Below, one piece after another: positions 12,483 through 25,319 of a stretch of 64,000 nucleotides of DNA (positions are counted from its first letter, which is position 1; each line of letters starts with the position of its first letter). The DNA comes from Polytrichum commune (lineage: Eukaryota; Streptophyta; Polytrichopsida; Polytrichales; Polytrichaceae). A model generated the notes under the pieces. That model searched no databases. It saw nothing but the letters and a program-made list of their open reading frames with translations, and was not told the origin of the DNA. The stretch is taken from the NCBI GenBank assembly GCA_950295325.1, contig OX485805.1, forward strand, positions 4,090,501 to 4,154,500. Direction: 5' to 3'. A program made the position numbers and the translations under genes.

Positions 12483-12875
12483 ATGTATACATATGGTATA
12501 CATGTTATAATTGATAGTTACGTACATATATGGAAGGCCTTTAAAAAATATACAATAATTGTACTTGTATGGTACTGTTACTATACTACATATCATAAGT
12601 TTTCATATTTGATGCGGAGGAAGTTTTGTAATCGTTGGGTGGAGTATAGGGATCCAATTGACTTGATGGACCGTCCGTCAAACGTGGAGATTGGTTTATG
12701 TTGGTATCAAAAAGGGGCTAACAACAAGTGGACATATGATCTTACTGATCATTTGATGGTAGACTTAGAGACAATAATTGCATTGGCTATAATGACATAT
12801 ATTGGTGAATCAAATGTTTATGAGTTACATCCGGGAGATGAAAAAGTTTTCAACGACTTTGCTGATGAAAGCTAG
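12483..12875 (+). CDS. Unidentified open frame
   Basis: A 130-codon frame. Its last 85 or so residues look more protein-like than surrounding frames, with the segments FSYLMRRKFCNRWVEYRDP and IGLCWYQKGANNKWTYDL, charged and aromatic with few low-complexity stretches. The N-terminal 40 residues are Tyr/Ile-rich and probably non-coding, so a start at the internal ATG near 12612 is more plausible. I recognise no family. It could be an exon fragment of a host gene or of a decayed element. No splice partner or promoter was identified. Confidence 0.25.
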   Translation: MYTYGIHVIIDSYVHIWKAFKKYTIIVLVWYCYYTTYHKFSYLMRRKFCNRWVEYRDPIDLMDRPSNVEIGLCWYQKGANNKWTYDLTDHLMVDLETIIALAIMTYIGESNVYELHPGDEKVFNDFADES

Positions 12876-14214
12876 GATATTTTGTTATACATATTATAGG
12901 GGTTGATTATTGTTCAAAAGTATATTTGTATACTTATGTTAATGACTATATATGAATGGATGTTTTTTTGTGTATACATATTGTCACTTGTATATTTATT
13001 GTTGCTATTGTATGTGTATTACTTCATTTCACAAAAAATAACTTGTATATAGGGGGTTTTTAGAGTATGTAGTGAACGCACGTGATTCTAGGTTTTAATG
13101 AAAGGTGCACCCCCGGAGTCGCTTCTAAATACATCTCTTTTTGGTGTCCGTTCTTAGATCCACACACTACACATAACTAGGTGGATGATGTACTATATCA
13201 TTTTACACAACAAACAATTTGTGGACCCAAGAGTGGAGCCCCATTTGGATCTCTCACACATTTCAATATCATACAATGTGAATGTTGGGTAGATAGTGAT
13301 AGCTTGTTGTATTGTCCGAGTTTATCTACTTTCAAGTAATCAAGATTGAATATCCAATGGGCGTTTTAGTACACCGCGGACAAAATGTCTTCAATGGCAT
13401 TAGTGTGTGTTTGGGGGGGGGGGGGGGGCGCTTAAGAATCTCTTGCATGAGGGACCCTAAGTCCCGAATGGTCAAATGAAACGAAGGAGGAGGGGAGGGA
13501 TTTAGAGTTTTAGGGCTTAGGGTCTTTAATATGTAGATTGACATATTGACTTTGTGTTGAGTTGTGTATAAGGCAAACTCCCAAATTCCAAGCCCATGTG
13601 AGTCCTATGATCCTACATTCTTAACCCATAAAGGCCACCCATCACCGAGCGTTTTTTGAAAGTGGGATTGACTTATGATGACAATTCTCGATCCTCAAAT
13701 GTTGTTCACACACACAAAAGACAAAAGAAATAGTAAATTGTTACCAAACACATTGAGATTATATTTTTGTGGTTCAAATAAAAATTCAACACCTTGACAT
13801 GGCATAATATACAAGAAATTGATTGCAAATATTCATAGAAAATCATATCAACATATTATATTATAGAGGTTTGTGTCTTGGAGCTCTACACTAATGCTTT
13901 CACAACATAATTTGAAGGATGAAAAAAGTTATCAGTGAGAATCGATGGCTAGAAAGAAAAACATATATACATACATATATATATATGACGTATGTCGTTT
14001 CTATAGAAATGACCCTTTCCACACCCAAAGAAAAACTATAATTAAGTAAGTAAATATGCTTGTCTCAAAAATTTCATTGGGTCCTTGTTCACGTTTGAGG
14101 GTTGAAGGTTCCAGGCTAAGTTACTCTTATATGGTCCATCCACAACACTTTATACAAGCCTTAAAGAAAGTATTGTAAAAGATTTTGCTCAAGGGGGTTC
14201 ACTCTACATTGAAA
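12876..14214. other. No supported gene
   Basis: Contains a G tract (13413-13428), a short AT dinucleotide run near 13965-13985 and generic AT-rich sequence. No frame could be assigned. Confidence 0.5.
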
Positions 14215-15850
14215 TTTTGAATGGCATGCGTGGGTGACCATGAAATTGAATTCCCAAGAAAACTATAGAGAGAATCAAAGATGTTAGTACTAAATGATAT
14301 TCTAGATAATAGACTCATGTATTTATATAAGGGTTTATTTTCTTAATGTGATAAATATCTCAACTACACACACACAAATCAAATACCATATGTTGATAGC
14401 CAGCTCAACACAGTTGTGCCAGATAATTATTTAAAGTGCCAAAAGTTAGTCTAGTATTTCAAAATAATAACTTCAAAAAATTCCAACATTTTTCTTATGA
14501 CTTCATAATTCTAGCTAGTTCACAAACATCCAATCAATAATTATAAGGTGTTCACAACACAAATTACATTAATAGTAAGTTTTAGTATATAAATCCTCCT
14601 CATGACGTGTCCACAATCCATGTGGGATATGTAAACTTGAGAGGTGAAGCCCCGGTAGTCCTCTTGTATGTATTTGTTCATGTCTTTTGTATAACAACTT
14701 CAAATTTCTTTTTCATTAATTTTTGAATTGGAGGTGGTAATTATAACATTACTTAGCAACATGGGCCCTTAGTATATAATAGTGGGATGTTGGGAGCTCA
14801 ATCTAGATCTAAGTCTCCCCACAAAACCTTTTGTGCATTTGGTTGCTATATTATAAGGACCCACAAAATGAGAGTTGAATAATAAGTAATGTTAAGCTAT
14901 ATTTGATTATCTAAGTTCCCTTAATTGCACAAAATCCAAAAAAAATTTCTTAACACAATCAAGCTCCAAAACATTGTTTATAACACATGTTCTATTCAAA
15001 TCTCCTCACTGCATGATATGCTTGTTGAAATTCATTCATATCTTTTGCACAAAATTTTCAAATCACAAAGTTATTCTTGGACTGAGTACTTTGTTTCATG
15101 TTCCAACTTTCTCTAGTTAAACACAATTCCAAATAAGTGCATCTTCTATGTGGAATTGAGGTCCAAAAATCTATTAAGGACGTAGACCAAGCTCTTAGTA
15201 CATAATCTTGCAATTTCATGTTAACCCATATTCTTTGCGATGACTAATGACAACTTGGAACAAACTGTGAACCCCTCCTCTATATAATACCCTATGGTGG
15301 ATTATTAACACTACATAAGCTCGTATAGAGTAGGAGTTTATTATAATCTGCAAATGCATTAGGGTAAGTAAAGTGAATTTGGATTTTGTGTCAATCATTC
15401 TCAAATCCAATTTGTTTTTTTTGGAATCTTTTTGTGCTAGACCGGTCATCAACCTACATCAATCTTTATGTATATACAATCCACTATCGCTTTGCAATAA
15501 AAATTCACTGAAGACTTTGATTATTGAAGTCTTTCTGATAATTTAACCTTGTAACATGTATCCTTGAAGCTAAGACAATGATAGCATCTAGATTAACCGT
15601 CGTATGAAAAGGTTAGTAAGCATGTTAGCACATCTATTGGCAGTTTATCCTCCACAATTTATGATGCCCTTTTGTACATCTACATTTGTTTTTTGTTTCA
15701 CAACTTGAACCTTTGTATTTGTACGCATTAGTAAAAATACAATGTCTCCCCCTTATGTAAACTACATATATTAACGATTCAAAGAATATCCCCTTTTACA
15801 CTCCCAATAGTTTGTACATGGTTTGAAGAGTGCACCCCCTAGGGTTGGAC
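14215..15850. repeat. Dispersed repeat R3, copy 1 (two conserved blocks)
   Basis: Two blocks match 56560-57060 in the same order and orientation. Block one (about 14215-14390) shares GGGTGACCATGAAATTGAATT, TGTATTTATAT and TTAATGTGATAAAT. Block two (about 15660-15850) shares TCTACATTT, CTCYCCCTTATGTA, AATATCCC and GAAGAGTGCACCCCCT. The spacer is much longer here than in the other copy, so one copy has gained or lost sequence. No coding region is visible in the spacer. Confidence 0.55.
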
Positions 15851-17539
15851 TACAACAATGACATTGCATTTAGCAAATCTTATTGAAATCGGTCATTCTG
15901 AATACAATGAACTACATAACATTACACAAATTCTCCTCAATGCAACCTCTCTAAAAGGGGATGGGTGGACCCGGGATGAGGACATCATGCTTGTTCGATT
16001 AATAAACCCACTTCAATTACAGTTAAGGAAGGCCAGATTAGCTACATGCCAGTTAATTAGTATCATGTGAAAAGTACTCAGACTAACAATTGTCCATTTT
16101 GTAAAATACCCCCCCCCCTAAAAAAAGAAAAAAACATAAGGCACAAAAAATCTCCAAGATCCATGGTGCATCAACCTATAACTAAGTATTGTTATGTATA
16201 ATGTTTATTATGCAAGATTTCAAGGTGTTGGTTTTAGCATCCCTTACTTTATCTGTTGCAATAGAGTTGTCTTTGTCCAAGGTACGCTTTACATGAGGGG
16301 TTGAGGCCTTCAAGATTTGCAGTCAATTTGCACACAATATTGACTTACGCCAAGAAGGGAAGAAGCACTGACACAATCCTCAAGGGAGTAAATTGGATTT
16401 CCATTTTGGTCCGACCTGACCCTTATCCCTTAGGCTATGTCATATTTTGTCCTAGACTTTATCATGCAAAGGCTTTGGGGTCAATTTGATGGATTAGACC
16501 AATCACCTACAAGGATTTACACATGTCAAAGCCCCAAATTGGCCTTGAATCCTCATTTAAAGCAACCCTCAATAGGATGTCCATCATATAAGATGGCAAG
16601 TATTCCTAGAATGAGGGGGGGGGGGGGGGGGCACTGGCAAAAAATGTAGGAATTACGTGTGATGTATATAGGGTCTAATATATTAATTGCATATCAAAAT
16701 TGTAAAATAATTACATATAGTATAGGGTGCTCTAGGTGTGTGAATCATTAATATCACCGGCCACCCTTGCCAAATGAGCATTTATCAACCTGCATATTGT
16801 TCACTATATAAGGGTGAACTGACAATTAGGCCGGAACTGGAATTTAGTCATTGAATTTGCCCAGAGACATATTTACACTAATAATAAAAATCCATGCACT
16901 GTTGTCATGATGGCTTGTCTAGATTTATATTGAAATAAGCATCTACCGCCATCAATGCAACTAGTTAGATTGTACCCCATTATCCTTATGTCAAGAATAT
17001 TACGGGCTTTAATTCTTGGCCATGCACTAGGCTTGAGATCTCAACAATGAGCAAGGAACAAAGAAGAAACACATATGAAGGTGGATCAAAACACAAGCCA
17101 TGCTTTATACGACTCGATTCAATTTGCAAAACATGATCAATATAAAGGAAAATGATCTTTCATTCACATCGGTGCACACAATGCCAAATTGTATTATAGT
17201 TTTAGGACCTTTTTCTTTTTACTTCTTGCATCAACCATATATGTTAATTTGACAAAGTTTTACAAAGTGGCCATTGCAAATCTCAAATAAGCCCAAAAAA
17301 AAAAAACTTCACCAATTTTTGCGATTTAGAATTCTAAAAAGATGTAAATATCCCCTCCCCCCTCCCCCTTCCCAAATTATGTTATTATAAGAAGGATTTT
17401 GGATGAATAAATTTGACTTAAGTTGAATCTATGATCATTGTAGATTGTACTTGACATATAAATGGGTCATGTCGCAATAACCGCTCGTGTCAAATGGGAA
17501 GTGTTTTTTAGGACCATGTTTTCTAGTAGAAATACAATG

Positions 17540-17757
17540 AACAGAGAGAATCAACTGCTAGTTACAGATGAACCCGTTGAGTTTGAGAAACAACGGGTTG
17601 AAGTTCAAGACTTCAAGAAAACCACCCATCCATTTAGAGGAATCTATGGAATATACCTCAAACTTATAAAGGAAAATTGAAAGATGTCAACATGTAACTG
17701 GTTGGACTTGAAAACACTAGGATTTTGACTGATAATGCCCAAAAATCTCCTTGGACA
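17540..17757. repeat. Dispersed repeat R1, copy 2, inserted in copy A
   Basis: Matches 7437-7720 over about 215 bp. It interrupts sequence that is continuous in copy B (CACAATGATCCCTATTCC near 46620), and ACAATG lies on both sides of the insert, a possible short target duplication. It carries no gene. Confidence 0.6.
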
Positions 17758-18466
17758 ATGGATCGTGATTCCTCACTTATAAAGAGTTGAATCGGTGTAC
17801 CCCCATACTAACTTGAATGCAATTTATAAATCTTTACTCAGAAAGGCTAAATCAGATTGCTTGACATCAGTAGGGTTATGAAGCTTGGAACACACTTTCC
17901 ATTTGACACAGGCAGTCATTGAGACATGATCCCATTTACATGTGTCAAGTTGTATCTATGATCATTGTAGATTGTCCTCGACACATATAAATGGATCATG
18001 TCACAATAACCGCTCGTGTCCAACGGGAAGTGTGTTTTAAAACCATGTTTTCTAGTAACAACACAATGATCCCGATTCCTTACTTATAAAGAGATGAATC
18101 GGTGCACCCCCGTACTAACTTGAATGCAGTATAGAAATCTTTGGTCGCGTTGGCCTTCTGTCTATTTTTTTTTTTAAAAAAAAAAATCTTTGTTTTAACC
18201 TCCCTATAATGCTACTACCTGCAACCAATTGGCACTTAGGGCCGCTTTACACCTAGTGGCCGGGCCAATTTCCCTTGAGGCCGATTGCACAAAATTTGAG
18301 CCTTTTTTGGGTTGGAGGCCGGCCTCTACTACACATTATAATAAGATTATAACGGGGGCCAATTTTCCCATATGTAAAGGCCCTCGGGCCAAGAAGCCAA
18401 GCCAATTCAATAAATTTAGGAAAATTTCAACCCCTCTTTCTTTCTTTTCATTGTCATTTGTACAAG

Positions 18467-19862
18467 ATGGATGAATGTAGACGGAAGATTTTAGTTGCTC
18501 TTGTGTTCTTCATGGCCGTGCGACATGTTATGGCGGTTGTTGCAATTTTGCAAAAAATTGCTTTGCATGAACATTATGCTGCCATGACAATCGTTTTTGC
18601 TACGATGGTTGTGGAAAGTAGTACGTCTAGGAGGATACAGAGTATTTGGATGTATGACCAGAGTACTATTTTTGCGGATAGATTGTTATTTGGATGTTAC
18701 TCGGTTAAGTTATTCAAACAACATACAAGGTTACTTCCCGAAACTTTTGATTATTTGTGCGGTGTCTTATCTCCATCATTAAGTCGTAAGGATACAAATT
18801 TCAAAGCATCTATTCCTCTTAGAAACCGGATTGTTCTTTCTTTGATTTGAATAGACTTAGTAGTGGTAATTCATTACGCGGTTGTGCTGAAACTTATGGA
18901 ATTCATGAAAGTACTGCATCTATCATTATAAGGGAGTTTTGTGCAGCAATTGAGAAACATTTAAAACCACTAGTAATTGAGAAACAATCTAAAGCTACAT
19001 TGAATAGAATTGCAGCCTAGTTAGAGGATCTTAGGGGATTACCTTATGTAATTGGAGCGGTTGATGGTAGACATATACCCATCATTGCTCCTCCTATAGA
19101 TCCTACTTCATATTATTGTAGAAAATGTTTATATTCAGCTCTACTTCAAGGTGTAGTGGACAGTAAATGTAGGTTTTGGAATTATGATTTTGGATGGGCT
19201 GGGCGCTGTTATGATTGGACTTTGTTCCAAAATTCAGATATTGGAAAAAAAATGATGAAATGTGAGCTATTACCTTACAAACTTATGGGTGATGTTGCTT
19301 ATTCAATGAGACCATGGTTCTACTCTCCTTTCAAAGGTGAAAAAGATGGATTACCTAGAGCAAAGGCGCATTGGAATTTCATCCAATCATCAACAAGAAT
19401 GGCAGTAGAAAGAACTTTTGGCATATTGAAAGGGAGATGGAGGATATTTTTGAAAATATTGACATGCCTCTCCGACATGTATCTAATTTGGTTACTACTT
19501 GCATTTATCTTCAAAACTTGTGTATAATACACCGAGACAAATTTGAGGATGAATGGACAAAAGAAGGAGAAAAAATCATGCGTAGGGAGAGTACAAATCA
19601 ACTTGGACAGCTAGAAAATATAGATATATTTATGGCAACTACACAAGCTGCAAAAGAGATGAGGAGATACTTGAAAATGGACAAGGTTGAAGCAGGAACT
19701 ATGCAAATTGAAAACCTTGAAGAAACTGTGGTAAATGTATTTGAAGATGTAGGAGAAGATGAAGATGAAGATGAGAGTGCGGAGGTTTATGAAACAAAAA
19801 AGACAAAGAAACAAGGATTAAAAATTTGTTGGTGCAAGCAACACAAGCACATGAATTACTAG
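18467..19862 (+). pseudogene. PIF/Harbinger transposase, broken
   Basis: A Harbinger-type DDE nuclease (DDE_Tnp_4 family) read across three frames. ATG at 18467 begins MDECRRKILVALVFF. The family segments LRGCAETYGIHESTASIIIR, YVIGAVDGRHIPI (first catalytic Asp), DFGWAGRCYDWTLF (second Asp) and ERTFGILKGRW (Glu) follow in order, then an acidic tail rich in EDEDE. Visible lesions are a frame change after about 18840, an in-frame TAG at 19018-19020 where the family has coding sequence, and another frame change near 19440-19460. The Asp/Asp/Glu residues are retained but the product cannot be made as one protein. Confidence 0.85.
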
Positions 19863-19953
19863 CTCAATCTTTTTAGGAAGCCCATTTGAGGATGGAGGAA
19901 AAAATTCTCTTCCCTCGTAACCATGATGCATCTGATTCGGAAGAGGATTAATT

Positions 19954-21150
19954 CTAAAGTTTGTCTATAAGCCTATCCATCTGTCGATCTACCATTTTTA
20001 ATAAAACATTGGTTTTCTTAAAATTCTTCACCATGACTGAACTGTTTTCGGCCATTTGTACAAAAACTCCATAGCATCGCTCTTGAAAATTCCTCTTGTC
20101 CACTTTGATTTTTGAATTTGGAGTCGCTGTCATAGTTGGAATTGGAATGTCATTTGAATGCAAATAATTCTCATTGCCTGTGGTGTTGTCTTCGACACTA
20201 ACAAAATCGCTAGCAGATGATGTCACATGTTTCATTACAGTTCCAGTTTGATACCACCATTGATCAAAAGAATCATAGAACTTACAAGCATGACGATCTG
20301 ATCCTGAAATTCCATTTGCCAGCTTGTCTTCTTTGTACAAGGTATTGAATTTTTTTTTGCAATCCTCGAAAGTTCGGTTCAGTCCAGGAATTACTGCAAG
20401 CAAACGAGCATGTAATTTCAACCATGTATCCATCCTTGCACATAACATGAGAGCCTCATAAGGACGATAAATTACACAAATAATTCATGTTTAATTACTA
20501 CATATGAGACAAAGTGGACACGGTGGAAATGAATGTAGAGTTGGTACTCCGATGGATTCATTTTTTCGCGTGTGGGAGGTGGAGGGATCAAACCTTAGCA
20601 TCCACAACTTGCTCTCCCAAGGCTTGACCCCAAGCATTGGGGGGGAAAGGGGGGGTCGGGGGCGAGAGGCGAAGGGCAAGGCCTTTAAAAAGGCTAAATT
20701 GGCCAAATATCAAATTAGAAATTTTTTTTAGAATTTTTTTAGGGTTGCAAAAATCTTACCTTGTTTCTTTGCGTTCTTAAAAAATCTAGGTTCCATCTCA
20801 CCGCGCATTGCAATCATTATCTCCACATCGCGATCCCTCCAGTGCTTTGATCCGAGTTCTTCATCTTCTTCCACCTTCTTCACGTTTTTTTCCGAGGTTT
20901 TTTTGAAGTTGCGATTCCTTTTTTCTTCGGTGCTAAGGGAGCTATAATCTGGACATCTTCATCCCCAATATCTTCCGTAGCCTTTCTCGTCAAATTACTT
21001 GCACACATGTCTATAATCAACGGAGGCGGAGGAAGAATATGATTTCCACAAAGTGGTTGAAAAAATTTGAGAACCCCTACACTACCTCCATGTTCTTGTA
21101 AAGGAACTTGATAGGGTTGGAAAGCATGAGCTTCAGCACTTTAATACCTT
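19954..21150 (-). pseudogene. Harbinger Myb/SANT-like partner gene, broken
   Basis: The second gene of element H1, convergent with the transposase. In PIF/Harbinger elements this protein binds the element's ends or carries the transposase to the nucleus. The last exon (20448-19954) encodes about 164 residues including LLAVIPGLNRTFEDCKKKFN and a FYDSFDQWW stretch, the C-terminal half of a trihelix/Myb-like fold. An upstream exon (about 20885-20770) encodes SKHWRDRDVEIMIAMRGEME and ends at a GTAAGA-like donor near 20763. Further upstream a basic segment (KKKGIATSKKPRKK, a possible nuclear signal) is out of frame after an A-run near 20890, and an in-frame stop lies near 21140. The exon boundaries are inferred. 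Confidence 0.7.
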
Positions 21151-21275
21151 TGCATCGCCTCATACACTTCACTAGAATTCCATCCACTCCTCTCTAAAGA
21201 CCCCTCTATGCTAACCCTAGAAACGGTAGCAACAATCTTGCAAGCGCAAAAAAAAATCAGCAAGAAAAACTTTAA

Positions 21276-21279
<4 letters not shown>

Positions 21280-21309
<30 letters not shown>
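21280..21309. repeat. (AG)n microsatellite
   Basis: About 15 AG units inside the right part of Harbinger element H1. Confidence 0.95.
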
Positions 21310-21312
<3 letters not shown>

Positions 21313-21707
21313 CAGGATGAACCATAAGAGCCGTTCAGATTTCCACATAATCCAACGGAGCTGTTTTGCTGAAGAAAAAAAAATTATTGGAAAAATTATT
21401 TTTTATTAAAATCTGACATAGGCCCCTAGGCCATGAATTGGCCTTCCATTTTTGGTGCACCCATTTGAGCGAGCTCGGGCCGTGTCAGACCATCCATTTT
21501 TTGATTAAAAAAACTCATACCACCAAATCGGCCCGGCCTCTAGGTGTAAAGGGGTTGGGGCCGATTTCAGCCTTTTGACCAATCACAAGCGAGGATTTCA
21601 AGCCTCTTACACAACAAATTGGCCTGGCCTCTAGGTGTAAAGCGGCCCTTAGATACAAGGCTCACAAAATCTTCAAATTTAAGTCAACAAAAGTACGTCA
21701 TACCCAA

Positions 21708-22753
21708 TGTCCGGGGAGAACTGGTATTTAGTGTAATGGCAGCCAGTTGGTTTTGTGAAAAGTCCGGTTGAATCGGGAAAGTGGAGGATGTGAAACCTAT
21801 GCTTTAAAAAAAAACGGATTTCAACTGGCAACCATTTTGAGGAGGAGGATTTTTACCCGGATAAATTGTGAAATAGATGGATTTCATCCGGTTTGATTCA
21901 TCTAGGGCCGGATATCATCTAGTTCTAGGGTTTAGGTTATGTGTTCTTTGTAGGCTTGTAGTGATTTGGTGAATGGCGGACATGCAAAGCTCTTGCTTCA
22001 TTATTGCATTTCGTTGTTGACGGCTAGCGTTTAGAATGTATTATGCGTGTGTTTATGGAAGATCTTCGTAGTGATCTTGATAGGGTACTAATGGAAGCCA
22101 TAGCTTTATGGAGGAACTCTACAAAGTTTAGATGGTTGTTTTCACATCCATAGAGATATTTTTCAGGGCGTTTTCCTCTTGAAGGTGAAGATAATTATGA
22201 TTTTGACTCTAATAGTTGATGAATTTCATTTTTGTATATAATATGGTATGTTAGGTTACTCTTTTATCATGATGTGGCCTCAAATCTAATATGAGGTTTC
22301 AAGACCTAGGTATGATAGAAGAGTAAATCCATGGCCATCAACCGGTTGATGGGTTATTTCATGTTCAACTCCTGCTATGGATAAATTGTTGATCATTATT
22401 TTTGTTTATTGTATGTAATATATTGTTGATCATTGTTGTTGGATGTTGATATCATTACATATTATTGTTGTATGTTGATATGTTCTTTGAACGTTGTTGT
22501 TGAATGGTGTATGTTGTTTGTAGATATAATTTTGCTACATTGGAAAACCGGCTTACTTATCAATGCCCAAGTTTTTGGCCGATTGTCATTACAATGAAGA
22601 GGAAATTAACTGGCACTTGAAAAAAAATATAGGATATTGGCCAGTCCAAATGACTGGCAACAAGTTTGCAACTGGTCAAGTCTTAAAAAAACCAGTAGAA
22701 GTTGTGAAGGGGCGGATTTTAGCTGGTTGAGCTCAAAAATCTCCTGAACCCTG
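21708..22753. mobile_element. 1.05 kb insertion with 11-bp target duplication
   Basis: GTCATACCCAA occurs immediately before (21697-21707) and after (22754-22764) this block. Copy B has it once (46771-46781), continuing into matching flank. The length of the duplication points to a MULE/Mutator-like element, but I see no long terminal inverted repeats: TGTCCGGGGAG and CAGGGTTCAGG are only weakly alike. A possible remnant reading frame at 22043-22220 gives MEDLRSDLDRVLMEAIALW, then a stop, then FPLEGEDNYDFDSNS. I do not recognise it with certainty. Confidence 0.75.
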
Positions 22754-23557
22754 GTCATACCCAAGGGATCTCCCCAAATTAGGGCCAATGATCACAACTA
22801 CCTCATCCAAATAGGCGTAAGCAGTTAGGAATCCACACCAAATTGACATGTGTTACAATATGATTAATCTATATGCTCGCGATGTATTAATTATTCTAGG
22901 TTCTAACTACTAATATAATCGGGAGGGCCTAGTCGCTTGAACATACGGTATATGGTCACTTCAAGGAAGTTGATTTCTTATGACTTTTGCATCTCAACCT
23001 CCATTTCAAAGGTTAAAATGACAATACTTCAAGATTCCTAATTGCTAACCCAATGAAGGAATTCTGATTTAATCCAACAACCAAAATTAGTTGCGGAAGA
23101 AGTGTCCATAATAAAGCCACATACTTGTTGCATTTGAGGGTAGAGTGGAGATTTACACAAGGTCCTCTTAGGTGTTGCTTTGATAAGAGTTAGAATGTCG
23201 GAAGTTTCCAAGTATGTTGGGGTATTCTCGTATTTATAATATTACTTTTTTGTGTATCTATGCACTTGTGGTGCGAAAAAATTGTTAGGTATTATCCATT
23301 TAAAAAAAATTGAGCTTCCCCTGCATGTTGGGAGTACTCAACCTAATTATTGTTCATTATATTTTCAAGAACACTGGTAGCTAGACCAATATGGGCAAAG
23401 AATATTGGAATAGATGTTTCCAATTCACATAGTACAAACTTGTGTTTGCAACCCACAAATTAACATGCTATATAGAACTTATAGACTAATGGTTCATCAC
23501 TTGGTGCCCGTGTTGAATGGTATTTTGTGTCGGCAAGTATATTCCCTACTTGCTTGG

Positions 23558-23803
23558 TGTTAAGGCAGCCTATAGCTAGCCTGACGACCTATAGCCGAAT
23601 ATAGATGACGGCAACTACCGAAAGGTAGTTGCGTTGCCCCCGAGGCAGTGGGTCTAGGGTTAGTTAAACATAGTATTGTAGGCGGCTAAGTGACGTCTAA
23701 TTGCCATTAATGTATTCAAACTTAAATACATATATATACGACCACATGGCCTTTGTTGGCCACTTGCATTATTACACTTACCGGCTATTGCCAAGTCTCA
23801 ACA
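23558..23803 (+). repeat. Copia 5' LTR
   Basis: Starts TGTTAAGGCAGCCTATAGCT directly after CTTGG and ends CTCAACA just before a primer-binding-site-like TGTTATCAG. A TATATATACG stretch near 23732 could be its TATA box. The start matches the 3' remnant at 30004. Confidence 0.8.
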
Positions 23804-23815
23804 TGTTATCAGTCA
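23804..23815 (+). promoter_or_regulatory. Probable tRNA primer-binding site
   Basis: TGTTATCAGTCA begins immediately after the 5' LTR. Plant Copia elements usually carry TGGTATCAGAG here, complementary to initiator methionine tRNA. This copy differs at a few positions. Confidence 0.65.
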
Positions 23816-24728
23816 CGATTGCTTGTGAGCCTCTAGTTCAAATTTTTTTTTCTCTCTCTTTTTTCCCGCTCAAGACTAAGCTCCAGCCCTCTATAACCTG
23901 CTACTCACTGTTTATCTTACTCTCTCCGCTCCGCTGCACCATGCGGAAGCTCTAGATCAGATTGCTATTAGAGACTCGATTACTTAGAACGATCAACACA
24001 TTCGCCATCTAATGTTGCAGACATCACTCTACTACCTCTACAGATCTTACTCTCTTCCCCCCCGCAATGCCATGCGGAAGCGCTGGTCTAAAGTCTTCCC
24101 TCCTTGATTAACTCTTTAGATCAGGTCGCAATTATTACTAGAAGATCAGATCATAACTTAGAGAAACTCTGATGATCAGTTAGAAAACTTAGAGAAGTGC
24201 TGCTGTAGATACAACTCTTTGCTGCTGCCGCAGACATTCCATAGCTGCTGAAGACATTTTTTGTTACTACTGAAGACAGTTTGCTGCTGCCGCAGGCATT
24301 CCGTCGTCACTGAGACAGACCACGAATTGCCCAATATAAACTCCGATAAGCTCACTTCCTTCTCCCCATTTTCTTATCAGAGTTCGGATCTGTCCACAAA
24401 TGATTCATGATTAGGACAGACCTTCAAAAATCAGTAGGTTATACGCTTGATTTACACACGGCCTTGATCATATTAAGGTCTGAACTCACACCCTTACTTT
24501 ATTACATCATGATTATATTTATATACTTCAGAAGCCACATTTGTTGAATTAGACCGTGATAGGCCGAAACCAGAAAGTATCATCACCCTAGTATACAACT
24601 TACACTACATAGAGATAGTTCACCCAAGTTACCATCAGATTTCTAGATGATCGGAAATGTCATCATCTTCGAATCAAATAGTAACATTAGCTACCATAAG
24701 TTGACCACCAGCAGATATCGGCGCATTC

Positions 24729-25250
24729 ATGAAAACTGAATTCACCCCCCTCGTTACAGATGGATCAAATTATCTGGAATGGGAAAATGATGCTAGGGTA
24801 GCCCTAGGAGCTGAAGAGACAACTATCTATCTCGATAAAACCACAGCCGAGGGTAGGCCAGATTCTCTCAAATGCCAAGTATTAATTCTTCTCCGAAGGC
24901 ATATACATCCATCCCTGAGACAACAGTACATTAAAGTAGATCACCCTGCTGACTTGTGGACTCAGCTACGTGACAGGTTCCATCATGAACAAACTATCTT
25001 TCTACCCGAGGCTAGAAATGACTGGATTCATCTCATGGCCTTTGACTTTCTTGATTTACTTTCATTCAATGGGAAAGTCCACCGAATCTCATCCCAACTA
25101 AGCTTGTGTGGCGAGCCAGTCACTGAGGCTCAATTGATCGATAAGACTCTCTCCACCTTCCTACCTGCTTCTGCAATTCTTGCTCAGCAATACCGAAACC
25201 TGAAATTTGAAAAACATAGCACACTGATGTCTCACCTCCTTTTCGCATAG
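24729..25250 (+). pseudogene. Copia gag region
   Basis: A 173-codon frame from ATG to TAG with the plant Copia gag (UBN2-like) pattern: LVTDGSNYLEWENDARVAL near the start, LWTQLRDRFHHEQTIFLPEA in the middle and ISSQLSLCGEPVTEAQLIDK after it. It would form the particle shell. The zinc knuckle that should follow in the same frame is found in another frame about 240 bases downstream. Confidence 0.85.
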
Positions 25251-25319
25251 AAACATCGGGCCATATTGCTTAAAAATGCAGAATCTAGGCCCGCACGCGA
25301 GATCCACGCCATGATAGCT

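Larger units (their letters stand above)
18239..21649. mobile_element. Harbinger element H1 (decayed)
   Basis: A 3411-bp element with inverted ends GGGCCGCTTTACACCTAG (left) and CTAGGTGTAAAGCGGCCC (right), flanked by TTA on both sides (18236-18238 and 21650-21652), the PIF/Harbinger target preference. A second copy of the right-end motif lies at about 21528-21550. It holds two convergent genes typical of the superfamily: a DDE transposase on the plus strand and a Myb/SANT-like partner on the minus strand, both broken. Copy B of the duplication lacks the element at the matching place (near 46741) but has also lost about 15 bp next to it, so that empty site is not exact. Confidence 0.92.
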
